Origin: Anaerolineae bacterium
Lineage (GTDB): Bacteria; Chloroflexota; Anaerolineae; Aggregatilineales; UBA2796
Reading direction: 5' to 3'
NCBI GenBank assembly: GCA_019637555.1
Contig: JAHBVK010000001.1
Span: forward strand, 124,001-188,000
DNA length: 64,000 nt
Part shown: piece by piece, positions 24,660 to 33,506 of the stretch
Numbering within the stretch: position 1 is the stretch's first letter
Layout of the letters: each line of letters opens with the position of its first letter
The notes under the pieces: generated by a model
The model's database searches: none
What the model saw: only the letters and a program-made list of their open reading frames with translations
Told to the model about the DNA's origin: nothing
Position numbers and translations under genes: made by a program

Positions 24660-26318
24660 ATGTTTTTGCGTCGAACGGGTTGTATTGCGCTAGCTGCAAT
24701 TGCCATCGTTTTAGCGTCCGCTTGCCTGATCAGCGCCTTAGTATTTACTGGCATTATGAATGAACGGCGCGCTGTCGCTCAAGAAGCGTTATCGCCACGC
24801 ATCGTTTATGGGTTGACGTTTATGCCGAGCGGGTTTGATCCGCATATCAACCAGAATTCCGAGCTGGGGATCGTTTTTCGTTCGGTCTATGACACATTGC
24901 TATACCGCGATCCGAACACCAAACAGCTTATACCGGGTTTGGCAGAGCATGTTGACATCTCAGCCGATGGCTTGACGTATACTTTCAAGTTGAAATCTGG
25001 CGTCAAATTTCACGATGGTGAACCATTCGATGCAAATGCAGTCGCTGTGACTCTAGACCGTATTGTTAATCCAGACACTGCCTCACAAAAGTCATTAGCG
25101 CTGCTAGGTTCATATTCGCGCTATGAAATCGTGGACGCACTGACCATTAAGGTGATACTGAATTCACCCTATTCACCTCTATTGGATGGGTTCTCTCAGG
25201 TGTATCTGGGCATTGCTAGCCCGAAAGCGCTGAATGAATACGACAACGCCACCTATCAGTTTCATCAGGTGGGAACAGGTCCATTCATGCTGGTTGATTA
25301 TGTCCCCGGTGAACGCATCATCCTGCGGCGAAATCCTGATTATGCGTGGGGACCGAGCTTCTATGAGGCTCCTACAGCCGACTCAGTAAAGGAGATCGAA
25401 TTTCGCTTTTTTCAAGACCCCGCAACCCGTGCACCTGCTTTAGAAACAGGCGAAGCTCAGGTGATGGGGGAGCTGGCACCTGCTGATGCTTTGCTATTCT
25501 CGCGTGGTACGGACGTTCAAGTGCTGCCACAACCGATTCCCGGTCAGCCGTTACAGTTCTTCATTAACACATCGGCTGCACCAACTAGCGATCTGGCAGT
25601 ACGTCGGGCTTTAATCTTCGCTACGGATCGAGCTGCCATCGTGGATTCGATTTTTCAACAGTTTTCGCCTATTGCTAACGGTCCACTTTCAGCGACGACG
25701 GTATTTTATGACACGGGATTGAACAATCTGTATCGCTACGATCAAGCGAGCGCACGCGAGCTATTAGCACAAGCAGGATACAGCGACTCCGATGGTGATG
25801 GAATCCTCGATAAACCAGATGCTACCGGCATCAAACCGCTGCGATTAGTGGTTATTACGCCTCCATTCGGATTAGTACCTCAAGTTGTACAGAAATTGCA
25901 GAGCCAATGGCGTGGAGTTGGTATTGATGTAGAGATACGGCAGGTGCCCAATCTTGCTGCGATCATGGAACAGGTGGACAGTGGCGATTACCATCTTGTT
26001 GCTTTCAGTGACTACGGTGTAGATGCGTCCATCCTCAATCGCTACTATCGCTCTGATGGAATTATGAACCTGAGTAAGTGGAAGAACACGGAAATGGATG
26101 CTTGGTTGGATCGTGCAACCGCAACTGTAGACGAGACTGAGCGCAGCAATCTCTATATCCAAATTCAGCGACACATTATGGAGAACGCGCTGATTTTGCC
26201 AATCCGCGACTACGTCAACTTGAATGCCGCCAGCGCCAATATTCAGGATTTGAAGTTTGACGCCTATGGTTGGTTTCCAATTTTAGCTAACGTGAAAGTA
26301 GTAAACGCTAACTCATGA
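24660..26318 (+). CDS. ABC transporter substrate-binding protein, peptide/nickel family 5
   Basis: 552 residues from ATG 24660 (ATAGGAGTCGCC upstream); an in-frame start at 24597 would overlap the methyltransferase gene. An N-terminal hydrophobic segment (IALAAIAIVLASACLISALV) serves as signal peptide or anchor; a Cys in it could permit lipidation but no clean lipobox is seen. The SBP_bac_5 pattern is clear: FDPHINQNSELGIVFRSVYD, YTFKLKSGVKFHDGEPFDA, GTGPFMLVDYVPGERIILRR, and the AVRRALIFATDR helix. It likely captures oligopeptides or a similar ligand. The stop overlaps the permease start as ATGA. Confidence 0.9.
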   Translation: MFLRRTGCIALAAIAIVLASACLISALVFTGIMNERRAVAQEALSPRIVYGLTFMPSGFDPHINQNSELGIVFRSVYDTLLYRDPNTKQLIPGLAEHVDISADGLTYTFKLKSGVKFHDGEPFDANAVAVTLDRIVNPDTASQKSLALLGSYSRYEIVDALTIKVILNSPYSPLLDGFSQVYLGIASPKALNEYDNATYQFHQVGTGPFMLVDYVPGERIILRRNPDYAWGPSFYEAPTADSVKEIEFRFFQDPATRAPALETGEAQVMGELAPADALLFSRGTDVQVLPQPIPGQPLQFFINTSAAPTSDLAVRRALIFATDRAAIVDSIFQQFSPIANGPLSATTVFYDTGLNNLYRYDQASARELLAQAGYSDSDGDGILDKPDATGIKPLRLVVITPPFGLVPQVVQKLQSQWRGVGIDVEIRQVPNLAAIMEQVDSGDYHLVAFSDYGVDASILNRYYRSDGIMNLSKWKNTEMDAWLDRATATVDETERSNLYIQIQRHIMENALILPIRDYVNLNAASANIQDLKFDAYGWFPILANVKVVNANS

Positions 26319-27259
26319 TCGGGTTCCTCTTGCGCCGCGCGGAGATCATGCTGGCAGCGCTGCTGATCGCATATACGCTAGCGTTTTTCACGCTGCGCCT
26401 CCTGCCCGGCGATGCAGTGAGTGATACATTGCGGCGAAGCGGAGTCAGTGCCAGTGTGATTGCAGAACGCCGCGCGGCGTTAGGATTAGATGAACCAATA
26501 CTGTCGCAATATCTGCAGTCGCTAGGCGGTGTTTTGCGAGGTGATCTGGGTAAATCGTTAGTATCTGGAAGGGCTGTAAGCGAAGTTATCGGGGAGCAGT
26601 TTCCATCTACTTTGATCCTTGCTGCCGGGGCGCTATTGGTGGCAATAGGTTTGGGCTTGTTATTGGGGATGATCATCGCGCTAAATCCCACTGCTTTGCT
26701 GCGTACTACCGCGCGAACCCTCACTGCGTTATCTATGGCTTCACCTGTATACTGGACTGGCACGTTGGCAATCTACATTTTTAGTGTTCAACTGCGCTGG
26801 GTTCCTTCAACTGGAAGCGACAACGATCTACGTCATTTGTTATTGCCGTGGTTGGTGTTGGGCTTTGGCTTGTCAGGTGCGATTGCTCAAGTAGTTGCCT
26901 CCAATGTCAGCTATAGCAAACGTGCCGAACACGTACGCTTTGCGCAAGCAAAAGGACTGCGAGATCGGCTAATCGCGTTGCACCACATCTTGCGCCCCTC
27001 GCTGCCTCCAATCATTGCAGTAGTCGCGTTGCAGACTGGCTTTCTCCTCGGCGGTACGGCATTAACTGAAATGTTATTTGTGCGACGCGGTATTGGTCAA
27101 GTGATGATTCAGGCAGTGAACGAACGTGATTTCACGGTAGTGCAAGGGGCAGTTATCATTAGCGCTTTGATCTATAGTGTTATTACCGCACTTGCAGATT
27201 TGCTCACTGCCATTGTTGATCCGAGAGTGAGGGACACTCTCCTGCCCAATGCATCATGA
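26315..27259 (+). CDS. ABC transporter permease, DppB/OppB type
   Basis: 314 residues, six predicted membrane segments. N-terminal LLRRAEIMLAALLIAYTLAF and the conserved LGLDEPILSQYLQSL belong to DppB-like permeases. The cytoplasmic EAA-like loop is AKGLRDRLIALHHILRPSL, followed by GGTALTEMLFVRRGIGQVMI. It pairs with the next gene to form the membrane channel of the importer. The gene order is binding protein, permease B, permease C. Confidence 0.92.
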   Translation: MIGFLLRRAEIMLAALLIAYTLAFFTLRLLPGDAVSDTLRRSGVSASVIAERRAALGLDEPILSQYLQSLGGVLRGDLGKSLVSGRAVSEVIGEQFPSTLILAAGALLVAIGLGLLLGMIIALNPTALLRTTARTLTALSMASPVYWTGTLAIYIFSVQLRWVPSTGSDNDLRHLLLPWLVLGFGLSGAIAQVVASNVSYSKRAEHVRFAQAKGLRDRLIALHHILRPSLPPIIAVVALQTGFLLGGTALTEMLFVRRGIGQVMIQAVNERDFTVVQGAVIISALIYSVITALADLLTAIVDPRVRDTLLPNAS

Positions 27260-27277
27260 CCGAGATCGGCGAAGAAA

Positions 27278-28060
27278 ATGCGCCGCTTAGCTGTTTTGCT
27301 CCTCTTCGCTATTTGCGTCATCAGTCTCGCCGCGCCCGTGATTGCCCCATATGATCCGTTAGCAGCGCCTGATGGCGACGAGTTGAAACCGCCCTCTGCC
27401 GCCCATCCGTGGGGTACCGACGTAATAGGACGAGATGTTTTTAGCCGTACTATTTATGGAGGTAGACAAACCCTAATCGTCGCTTTAGCCGGACTGTTGA
27501 TAGCTGTAATTCCCGGCGCAGGGTTGGGCGTGTTAGCAGCAGTTGTTCCCAACTGGGTAGACCGCGGGATTGGAGCAGTACTAGATGCACTGTTATCAAT
27601 ACCCAGTTTGTTAATTGCGTTTACTATCCTCACCATGCTAGGACGAGGATCGATGCAAATCGCGCTGGCTTGTGGCATTGCCGTGCTACCTGCCTATGCA
27701 CGAATAACACGAGCAGCGGCGCTGCAACTACGTTCACAAGCGTTTGTGGAAGCCGCATATGCAATTGGTGCAACGCGTTCGCATGTGCTACGGCGCACAC
27801 TACTGCCGAATCTGCTCGAACAATTGATCAGCGCGGCAATCGTCATGCTGGCGTGGATAATACTGAATGCCTCGTCGTTGCACTTTCTCGGACTCGGTGG
27901 CGATCCGGGGATTCCTGAATGGGGCGCAATGTTAGCGGAGGCGCGCCAGACCTTCCGACTCGCGCCGTGGGCAGCGTTAGCGCCGGGTCTTGCGATCACA
28001 GTCACCCTGTTTCTGGTAAACATTATGGCTGAAAAGACCAGCACTACTGCCGTCTACTGA
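27278..28060 (+). CDS. ABC transporter permease, DppC/OppC type
   Basis: 260 residues. HPWGTDVIGRDVFSRTIYGG at ~45 is the DppC signature before the first core helix, and EAAYAIGATRSHVLRRTLLP is the EAA loop. GLGGDPGIPEWGAMLAEAR is also typical. The C-terminus (NIMAEKTSTTAVY) differs from the usual ending in a DPR-like motif, and the stop overlaps the convergent CorC-type gene by 7 bases. No ATPase genes follow; the ATPases must be encoded elsewhere or shared. Confidence 0.9.
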   Translation: MRRLAVLLLFAICVISLAAPVIAPYDPLAAPDGDELKPPSAAHPWGTDVIGRDVFSRTIYGGRQTLIVALAGLLIAVIPGAGLGVLAAVVPNWVDRGIGAVLDALLSIPSLLIAFTILTMLGRGSMQIALACGIAVLPAYARITRAAALQLRSQAFVEAAYAIGATRSHVLRRTLLPNLLEQLISAAIVMLAWIILNASSLHFLGLGGDPGIPEWGAMLAEARQTFRLAPWAALAPGLAITVTLFLVNIMAEKTSTTAVY

Positions 28061-29379
28061 ATAACCTCGATCTTGCGCTGAATCGGGGCGACTAGTACTT
28101 TATCGACGCGATGCCCATCCATATCCATCACCTCGAAGCGGAAGTTTTCCAACTCAAAGTGATCGGCAGATACCGGAATTCGTCCTAGTTGCGTCATCAC
28201 AAAGCCCCCTAACGTCTGATAGTCACCTGTTTCTTCGCCGGGAAGCTGTCTTAGCGCCAATACTTCTTTGAGATAGTCTACAGTCAACATACCATCGAGC
28301 AGCAATGATCCATCATCGCGGCGGATGACCTGCGGTTCAGCACTACCGTCATTGGGAAGTAAGGCATCGCCCACCAATTCACCCAACAAATCATTGAGCG
28401 TCACCAAACCTTGCAAGCCACCATACTCATCGATTACCAATGCCGTGTGACTAGCCGCTTTACGCAATTCATCTAATATCTTGAATGCTGACATCGTTTC
28501 CGGAATGTAGAGAGGTGTTTCCAATTCCGCGCGTAGATCAAGAGGCTGACCCGATAGGGCGCGGTTTAGCAAATCTTTCGCTCGAACAAGCCCGAGTACG
28601 TTGTCCAAACTGTCCTGTGCGACGGGATAACGCGCAAACCCATGTTTGACTACAATAGATCGCGTTGTTTCCTGATCATCATCAACATTTAGCCAGACAA
28701 TTTCCGTACGCGGCGTCATCAGGGCTGCTACATGCAAATCGCCCAAGCGGAAGACTCGCTCGACCATATGCTGCTCAATTTTCTGAAATTCGCCTGTTTG
28801 CGTACCAAGTGCAATCATTCCTTTGACCTCGGCTTCAGTAACAGTAGCATCCGAGGTTTCCTTGATCCCCAGCAGGCGCATGACGATTTTGCTTGAAAAA
28901 TCCAGCAGCACTACTACTGGATAAGCGATTCTAGAGAGTACACGCATCGGACGGGCAGTAAGCACGGCGACATTTTCAGGGGCGCTCAAGGCAATCGCTT
29001 TGGGTACTAACTCACCGATGATCAGGGTAACATAAGTGACCAACAGTACGACAACAGCGAGACTAATGCTTTCGCTGTAAGGGCTTAGAACAGGGATTGT
29101 ATTCAGTAATTCGGCAAGAGGTTTAGCCAGCGTAGTGCCACTGAATGCGCCGAGAAAGGTACCCAACAGGGTGATAAAGATTTGTACGGTTGCTAGGAAG
29201 GCGTTCGGGTTACTGGCAAGTTCGAGCGCGACTCTTGCACCCTCATCACCGCTATCGGCACGCTGTTGGAGACGAATTTTGCGCGCAGCGATCAAGGCGG
29301 CTTCACTCATGGCAAAGACACCATTCGCAATCGTGAGGACGAGCGCGATTACGATCTCTATTCCGATGTTAGTAGACAA
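28054..29379 (-). CDS. CNNM/CorC/HlyC-type transporter or hemolysin-related protein (DUF21-CBS-CorC)
   Basis: 441 residues starting at a TTG. A DUF21 membrane domain (residues ~1-190, three to four helices, with SEAALIAARKIRLQQRADSG after helix 1) is followed by two CBS domains (~210-335; MTPRTEIVWLNVDD and ALVIDEYGGLQGLVTLNDLL are diagnostic) and a C-terminal CorC_HlyC domain (~350-430). Relatives are linked to Mg2+ or Co2+ transport and to nucleotide sensing through the CBS pair. The gene stands alone on its strand, with 61 bases to the GH1 gene. Confidence 0.9.
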   Translation of the reverse strand: MSTNIGIEIVIALVLTIANGVFAMSEAALIAARKIRLQQRADSGDEGARVALELASNPNAFLATVQIFITLLGTFLGAFSGTTLAKPLAELLNTIPVLSPYSESISLAVVVLLVTYVTLIIGELVPKAIALSAPENVAVLTARPMRVLSRIAYPVVVLLDFSSKIVMRLLGIKETSDATVTEAEVKGMIALGTQTGEFQKIEQHMVERVFRLGDLHVAALMTPRTEIVWLNVDDDQETTRSIVVKHGFARYPVAQDSLDNVLGLVRAKDLLNRALSGQPLDLRAELETPLYIPETMSAFKILDELRKAASHTALVIDEYGGLQGLVTLNDLLGELVGDALLPNDGSAEPQVIRRDDGSLLLDGMLTVDYLKEVLALRQLPGEETGDYQTLGGFVMTQLGRIPVSADHFELENFRFEVMDMDGHRVDKVLVAPIQRKIEVIQ

Positions 29380-29440
29380 GCTAGACCTATACTCAATGGA
29401 CGTTGCTAACGATTATACAGGAGGAAAGCAAAAAGACTGC

Positions 29441-30859
29441 TCAATGAATGTTGGTTTCTAATGCTGGTTTGTTTCCGCCCGGCTTCAGTTTTGCTTCACT
29501 CAACCCTTGTTCGCCGGGGAACATTTTGGTCAAGAGATGTGGTGCATACTTTTCTACAATTTCCGCTGACAAGCCGTTGGCACGACATATTTCACGATAT
29601 AAATCGGCACTCTGGCGCGGAGTACGTTCTTGAGTCTGGAAATCGACTTTATATAAACCGAAGTTGAAGCGTGGATCATAACCTTCGGACCATTCAAAGT
29701 TATCGATCAGTGTCCAATGGAAAAAGCCTTTAACAGGATAATTGAAGTTAGCAGCTTTCCACACGCTGCGGACGGTCTCGATTAAGTAGCCGCGCCGGAT
29801 GGTGTCCGTTGGATCCGGGACGCCACTCTCGGTGACGTAAATCGGCAGTTTCATCAATTTGTAGACTTTTTCGATCTGCCGGAACATTGCCGACGGATTT
29901 AGGCCTCCCCAGTTAGGAGGCGTCACGACGCCAGACGCCACCGCTTCCGCTGGCTTTTGTTGATGAATGAATAGAGACGTTGGATGTCGCAGATCAAATC
30001 CGACCTCATACTCTTGATAGTACTGAATGCCGATCCAATCTAGTGTACCTTTTGCCTGTGGAATACTAACGCTGCGCGCACCCGGTACACGCAGTACACC
30101 ATCACGCAATGCCAACATGAACGCGGTATTCAAGAAGCTATCAACCGCCTTAACTGCTATCTGGTTAAAGGGCAAACCGCCTGTGGGCTTTAGATTAACG
30201 TTGTGATTAGCGAAGCCGACGTGCGCGTGCGGTTGCAATTCTTTGATAGCGTGATAGGCGATGGCATGCGCACGCACCATATTGGCGAGGACGCGGTTAG
30301 CGGCACTGCGATTCTTCACGCCGGGCGGACGAGTTCCGAAAATGTAGTGCAGCGTGGCATAGACCAGAGGTTCATTGATGGTACACCAAAATGAACACTG
30401 ATCTCCCATTACTTCAACGACTTTGCGTACAAAACGTCCGAATTGTTCAGGGACGCGATCATCCAGCCAACCGTCATCGTTGCCCAGCCAAAGTGGATTA
30501 GTGAAATGGTGCAGAGTCACCATTGGTTCCATACCGCGATCTCGGAGCGCCTTGAGCATTGCCTTGTAGCGTGCCAGAGAATAAACGTCCCAACGACCCG
30601 GCTCTGGCTCGATGCGGCTCCATTCTACGGAGATACGCTGTGCATTATTGTGCATGTCCGCAGCGCGATCAAAATCCTCAATATAACGCCCTCTCCACCA
30701 TTCGCAAGCATCACCAGATTGCTGGTTCTGGAAAACGTGACCGATTGTCTTTTCCCAGCGCCACCAATCGTTAGCATTGCCGCCTTCAACTTGATGTGCG
30801 GCAGTAGCACAACCCCATAAGAATCCGCGAGGTAGTTGGTGGATTGCAGTTACGGTCAT
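29441..30859 (-). CDS. Glycoside hydrolase family 1 (beta-glucosidase type)
   Basis: 472 residues, the normal length of a GH1 barrel. N-terminal FLWGCATAAHQVEGGNAND is the GH1 start signature. The acid/base Glu163 lies in WCTINEPLVYAT and the nucleophile Glu344 in YVTESGVPDP (more often TENG; Ser here). FHWTLIDNFEWSEGY near residue 390 provides the sugar-binding Trp/Glu set. No signal peptide, so the enzyme is cytoplasmic and would cleave imported beta-glucosides or galactosides. The start overlaps the upstream GNAT stop as TGATG. Confidence 0.93.
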   Translation of the reverse strand: MTVTAIHQLPRGFLWGCATAAHQVEGGNANDWWRWEKTIGHVFQNQQSGDACEWWRGRYIEDFDRAADMHNNAQRISVEWSRIEPEPGRWDVYSLARYKAMLKALRDRGMEPMVTLHHFTNPLWLGNDDGWLDDRVPEQFGRFVRKVVEVMGDQCSFWCTINEPLVYATLHYIFGTRPPGVKNRSAANRVLANMVRAHAIAYHAIKELQPHAHVGFANHNVNLKPTGGLPFNQIAVKAVDSFLNTAFMLALRDGVLRVPGARSVSIPQAKGTLDWIGIQYYQEYEVGFDLRHPTSLFIHQQKPAEAVASGVVTPPNWGGLNPSAMFRQIEKVYKLMKLPIYVTESGVPDPTDTIRRGYLIETVRSVWKAANFNYPVKGFFHWTLIDNFEWSEGYDPRFNFGLYKVDFQTQERTPRQSADLYREICRANGLSAEIVEKYAPHLLTKMFPGEQGLSEAKLKPGGNKPALETNIH

Positions 30860-31593
30860 CAGTTTCGCGCTCCCTTGTTAGGATGCCCTAAATACACGGT
30901 ATCAGCGAAAACCTGACGTGCGCCAGTATCTACGAAGCCCAAGCCTTTCGCCAAGCGCACAGACGCTTCATTACTCGGTTCTACCAGATACAGAGGGACG
31001 CGCCCACTGGCGAGTACACGATCACAGATCGAGGCGACTACTGCCGCGCCCCAGCCACGCTGCCGCACTTCGGGATCGGCGTGAACATAAATTTCGGCAA
31101 AACCTGGAGATTGCCAGTTCAAACCCGCCATTGCCGTTAAGCCGTTTGAATTGATCTCCACACGCGGGAGTCCATTCTCACTGACTTTATGCACTACCAA
31201 GACATTCATGACGGATTTGAAGCGGCTGGAGTCGAGCGCGAAGATTTGCAGGATGCGTTCATTGCTCACCTGCATACTGCCGCCGACCATCGGCAGTTGA
31301 TTCACATTACTGAAAAGGAGATAGGGACGCCCGGGTACGAGTGCCTCCGATAGAAGATCAGCAGCAAGGTCGGGCTGCCAGCAGCGCATACAGACAAGTG
31401 GACGAAAGAGATCAATACCAGTTTGGAAACGCCCGACGAAGCCGACGGCATGACCTTGTGCATCGGTGCGTACATGCAGCACAGAACGCTTGCTATCGTG
31501 ATATAAAGCGTAATATGCCGTCGGCGCTTCTGTCGGGTTAGTCACATCTATGGATTTATGGAGCGCGTCGCGGGCTTCGGACAGAGTCAGCAC
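30859..31593 (-). CDS. GNAT family N-acetyltransferase
   Basis: About 244 residues from a GTG at 31593, 5 bases after the GlsB-like gene's stop. A start at 31674 in the same frame would overlap that gene by 77 bases and is less likely. The C-terminal half carries the GNAT fold: IYVHADPEVRQRGWGAAVVA is motif A with the Q/RxxGxG acetyl-CoA loop (RQRGWG), then LYLVEPSNEASVRLAKGLGF is motif B. The N-terminal half is less conserved and may be a second, degenerate GNAT domain. Substrate unknown. Translationally coupled to the GH1 gene downstream. Confidence 0.82.
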   Translation of the reverse strand: MLTLSEARDALHKSIDVTNPTEAPTAYYALYHDSKRSVLHVRTDAQGHAVGFVGRFQTGIDLFRPLVCMRCWQPDLAADLLSEALVPGRPYLLFSNVNQLPMVGGSMQVSNERILQIFALDSSRFKSVMNVLVVHKVSENGLPRVEINSNGLTAMAGLNWQSPGFAEIYVHADPEVRQRGWGAAVVASICDRVLASGRVPLYLVEPSNEASVRLAKGLGFVDTGARQVFADTVYLGHPNKGARN

Positions 31594-31597
31594 AGGA

Positions 31598-31900
31598 TTA
31601 CACTCTACGCCCTCTGATTGCACCGACAATGAGCAAGACAAGAACTGCACCAATGAAAGCTGAAATGATGTCAAGGAAAGTGACTGATATTGGCTCCGTT
31701 AGGACGGTGGGCCAAATGGAACGATCAACCAAACTGAAAATGAAACCACCAATAATCGCCCCAAGTAAGCCCACGATGATGGAAGTCAAAGTGCCCATGC
31801 CACGCCCACGGACAACAGCACTAGCCAGTGACCCTGCCACCAGACCGATGAATATCCAGACAATCAACTGAATGATGTTAAACGTCAGTGTTACTGTCAT
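31598..31900 (-). CDS. GlsB/YeaQ/YmgE-type small membrane stress protein
   Basis: 100 residues, three hydrophobic segments. The Gly-rich pattern GLVAGSLASAVVRGRGMGTL followed by SIIVGLLGAIIGGFIF is the transglycosylase-associated protein family (GlsB/YeaQ/YmgE). Members are often general stress genes of unknown biochemical role. It is the first gene of a three-gene run (GlsB-like, GNAT, GH1) and starts 27 bases downstream of the asnS stop on the same strand. Confidence 0.88.
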   Translation of the reverse strand: MTVTLTFNIIQLIVWIFIGLVAGSLASAVVRGRGMGTLTSIIVGLLGAIIGGFIFSLVDRSIWPTVLTEPISVTFLDIISAFIGAVLVLLIVGAIRGRRV

Positions 31901-31927
31901 TGTTTGCCACTCCCAATTCGTTACAAC

Positions 31928-33265
31928 TCATGGATATAAACGCTTCAACATACGTGCGTAGGGGATGGTTTCGCGGATGTGCTGTAAACCGCATATCCAC
32001 GCCACCGTCCGTTCTACTCCAAGCCCGAAACCCGCGTGTGGTACCGCGCCAAATCGCCGCAACGATAAGTACCATTCATAATTCTCGCGACTGATACCAA
32101 TCTTTGCCACCCGGTCTTCCATTAACTGGCTGTCCCAAATGCGCTCACTACCACCTGTTATCTCGCCATAGCCTTCAGGCGCAAGCAAATCGACACTGCG
32201 GCAAACTTCGGGACGACCTTCGACAGGTTGCATGTAGAATGCTTTCACCGCCGTAGGGTAGTTATAGACGAACACAGGTTTCTCAAACTGCTGTGTTAAT
32301 GCAGTCTCATGCGGAGAGCCGAAATCATTACCCCATTCGATATCCAGCAACGCCTTCTTTTCGGGATCAACTTCCTCATCGCGCAGTTTGTGCAGACGCT
32401 CAACCGCTTCGTCGTAACTGATACGCGGGAAGGCAGGGATCACTCGTTCCAAATGGCTGGTGTCACGTTCTAGTATTTCCAGTTCTACTTTATGCTTTTC
32501 CAATACGCGTTGAACGATTGCACTGACGAACTGCTCTTCCATATCCATCAAATCTTCGAGCGAGTAGAACGCCATTTCCGGCTCAACCATCCAGAACTCC
32601 GTCAGATGGCGCCGCGTCTTCGATTTTTCGGATCGGAAGGTCGGACCAAAGCAGTAAACCTTACCGAACGCTGCCATATTCGCTTCGTTATAGAGTTGAC
32701 CCGTTTGCGCTAGATACGCGACATCATCGAAATAGGTGATCTGGAACAGTTCCGTAGTAGATTCGCCTGCCGCTGGCGTAATGATTGGCGTATCGACTAA
32801 CAAATATCCGTGATCATCTAGCCAATTACGGATAGTGTTAATCACGGTTGAGCGAATACGCAGAATCGCCCATTGACGCTTTGAGCGCACCCACAGATGA
32901 CGATGATCCATGAGGAACTCAACACCGTGATCTTTGGGCGTGATCGGGTATTCATCTGCGATTTGCAGGATTTGGGCTTCTTTAATACCAACCTCAAAAC
33001 CACCGGGTACACCGGGAGCGCGTTTATCGGCTCTCACCGGACCGCTGATTATTAATGAGGATTCCTGTGTTAATCCGCGAATTTGGGCAAACACGTCTTC
33101 AGGCAGATCGTTCTGAAAAGCCACTGCCTGACAGATGCCAGAGCCATCCCGCACCTGCAGAAATTGTAATTTACCTTTGTCTGTGCGGTCATACAGCCAA
33201 CCGCGCACCGTCACATCCTGCCCTTCGTACTTATGCAGGTCTGCAATCGCTACAACTTCAGCCAC
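31928..33265 (-). CDS. asnS: Asparagine--tRNA ligase
   Basis: 445 residues. The N-terminal OB-fold anticodon-binding domain (VTVRGWLYDRTDKGKLQFLQ) leads into a class II catalytic core: motif 2 FGPTFRSEKSKTRRHLTEFW and motif 3 GFGLGVERTVAWICGL at the C-terminus. The absence of a GAD/bacterial AspRS insert and the ITPAAGESTTELFQI stretch favour AsnRS over AspRS. It charges tRNA-Asn directly. ATG start. A -10-like TATAAT lies on the minus strand 54 bases upstream. Confidence 0.93.
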   Translation of the reverse strand: MAEVVAIADLHKYEGQDVTVRGWLYDRTDKGKLQFLQVRDGSGICQAVAFQNDLPEDVFAQIRGLTQESSLIISGPVRADKRAPGVPGGFEVGIKEAQILQIADEYPITPKDHGVEFLMDHRHLWVRSKRQWAILRIRSTVINTIRNWLDDHGYLLVDTPIITPAAGESTTELFQITYFDDVAYLAQTGQLYNEANMAAFGKVYCFGPTFRSEKSKTRRHLTEFWMVEPEMAFYSLEDLMDMEEQFVSAIVQRVLEKHKVELEILERDTSHLERVIPAFPRISYDEAVERLHKLRDEEVDPEKKALLDIEWGNDFGSPHETALTQQFEKPVFVYNYPTAVKAFYMQPVEGRPEVCRSVDLLAPEGYGEITGGSERIWDSQLMEDRVAKIGISRENYEWYLSLRRFGAVPHAGFGLGVERTVAWICGLQHIRETIPYARMLKRLYP

Positions 33266-33318
33266 TTTGAACTGTCCTTTAACGTAAGAGAAAAGTGAAA
33301 GAACGAAAGATTAGGCTA

Positions 33319-33324
33319 ATTATA
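33319..33324 (-). promoter_or_regulatory. Possible -10 box for asnS
   Basis: TATAAT on the minus strand, 54 bases upstream of the asnS ATG. The position for a -35 at 17 bases holds no good match, so only the -10 is supported. Confidence 0.4.
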
Positions 33325-33506
33325 GCGATGATCATCAGGGCGAGGCAGGTTCTCGCCGCTAGTAACGTTATTTCGACGTTAGACATGGCGAATTCCTTCT
33401 GAAGTACAATAGGCGATGATGATGTGCTGCATAAAATAGAGTCAATTGCTGAAACAACTCATTTTCTTGTCGTGCTGCAGCAACGCAACAATGGCGGAGA
33501 ACACGG

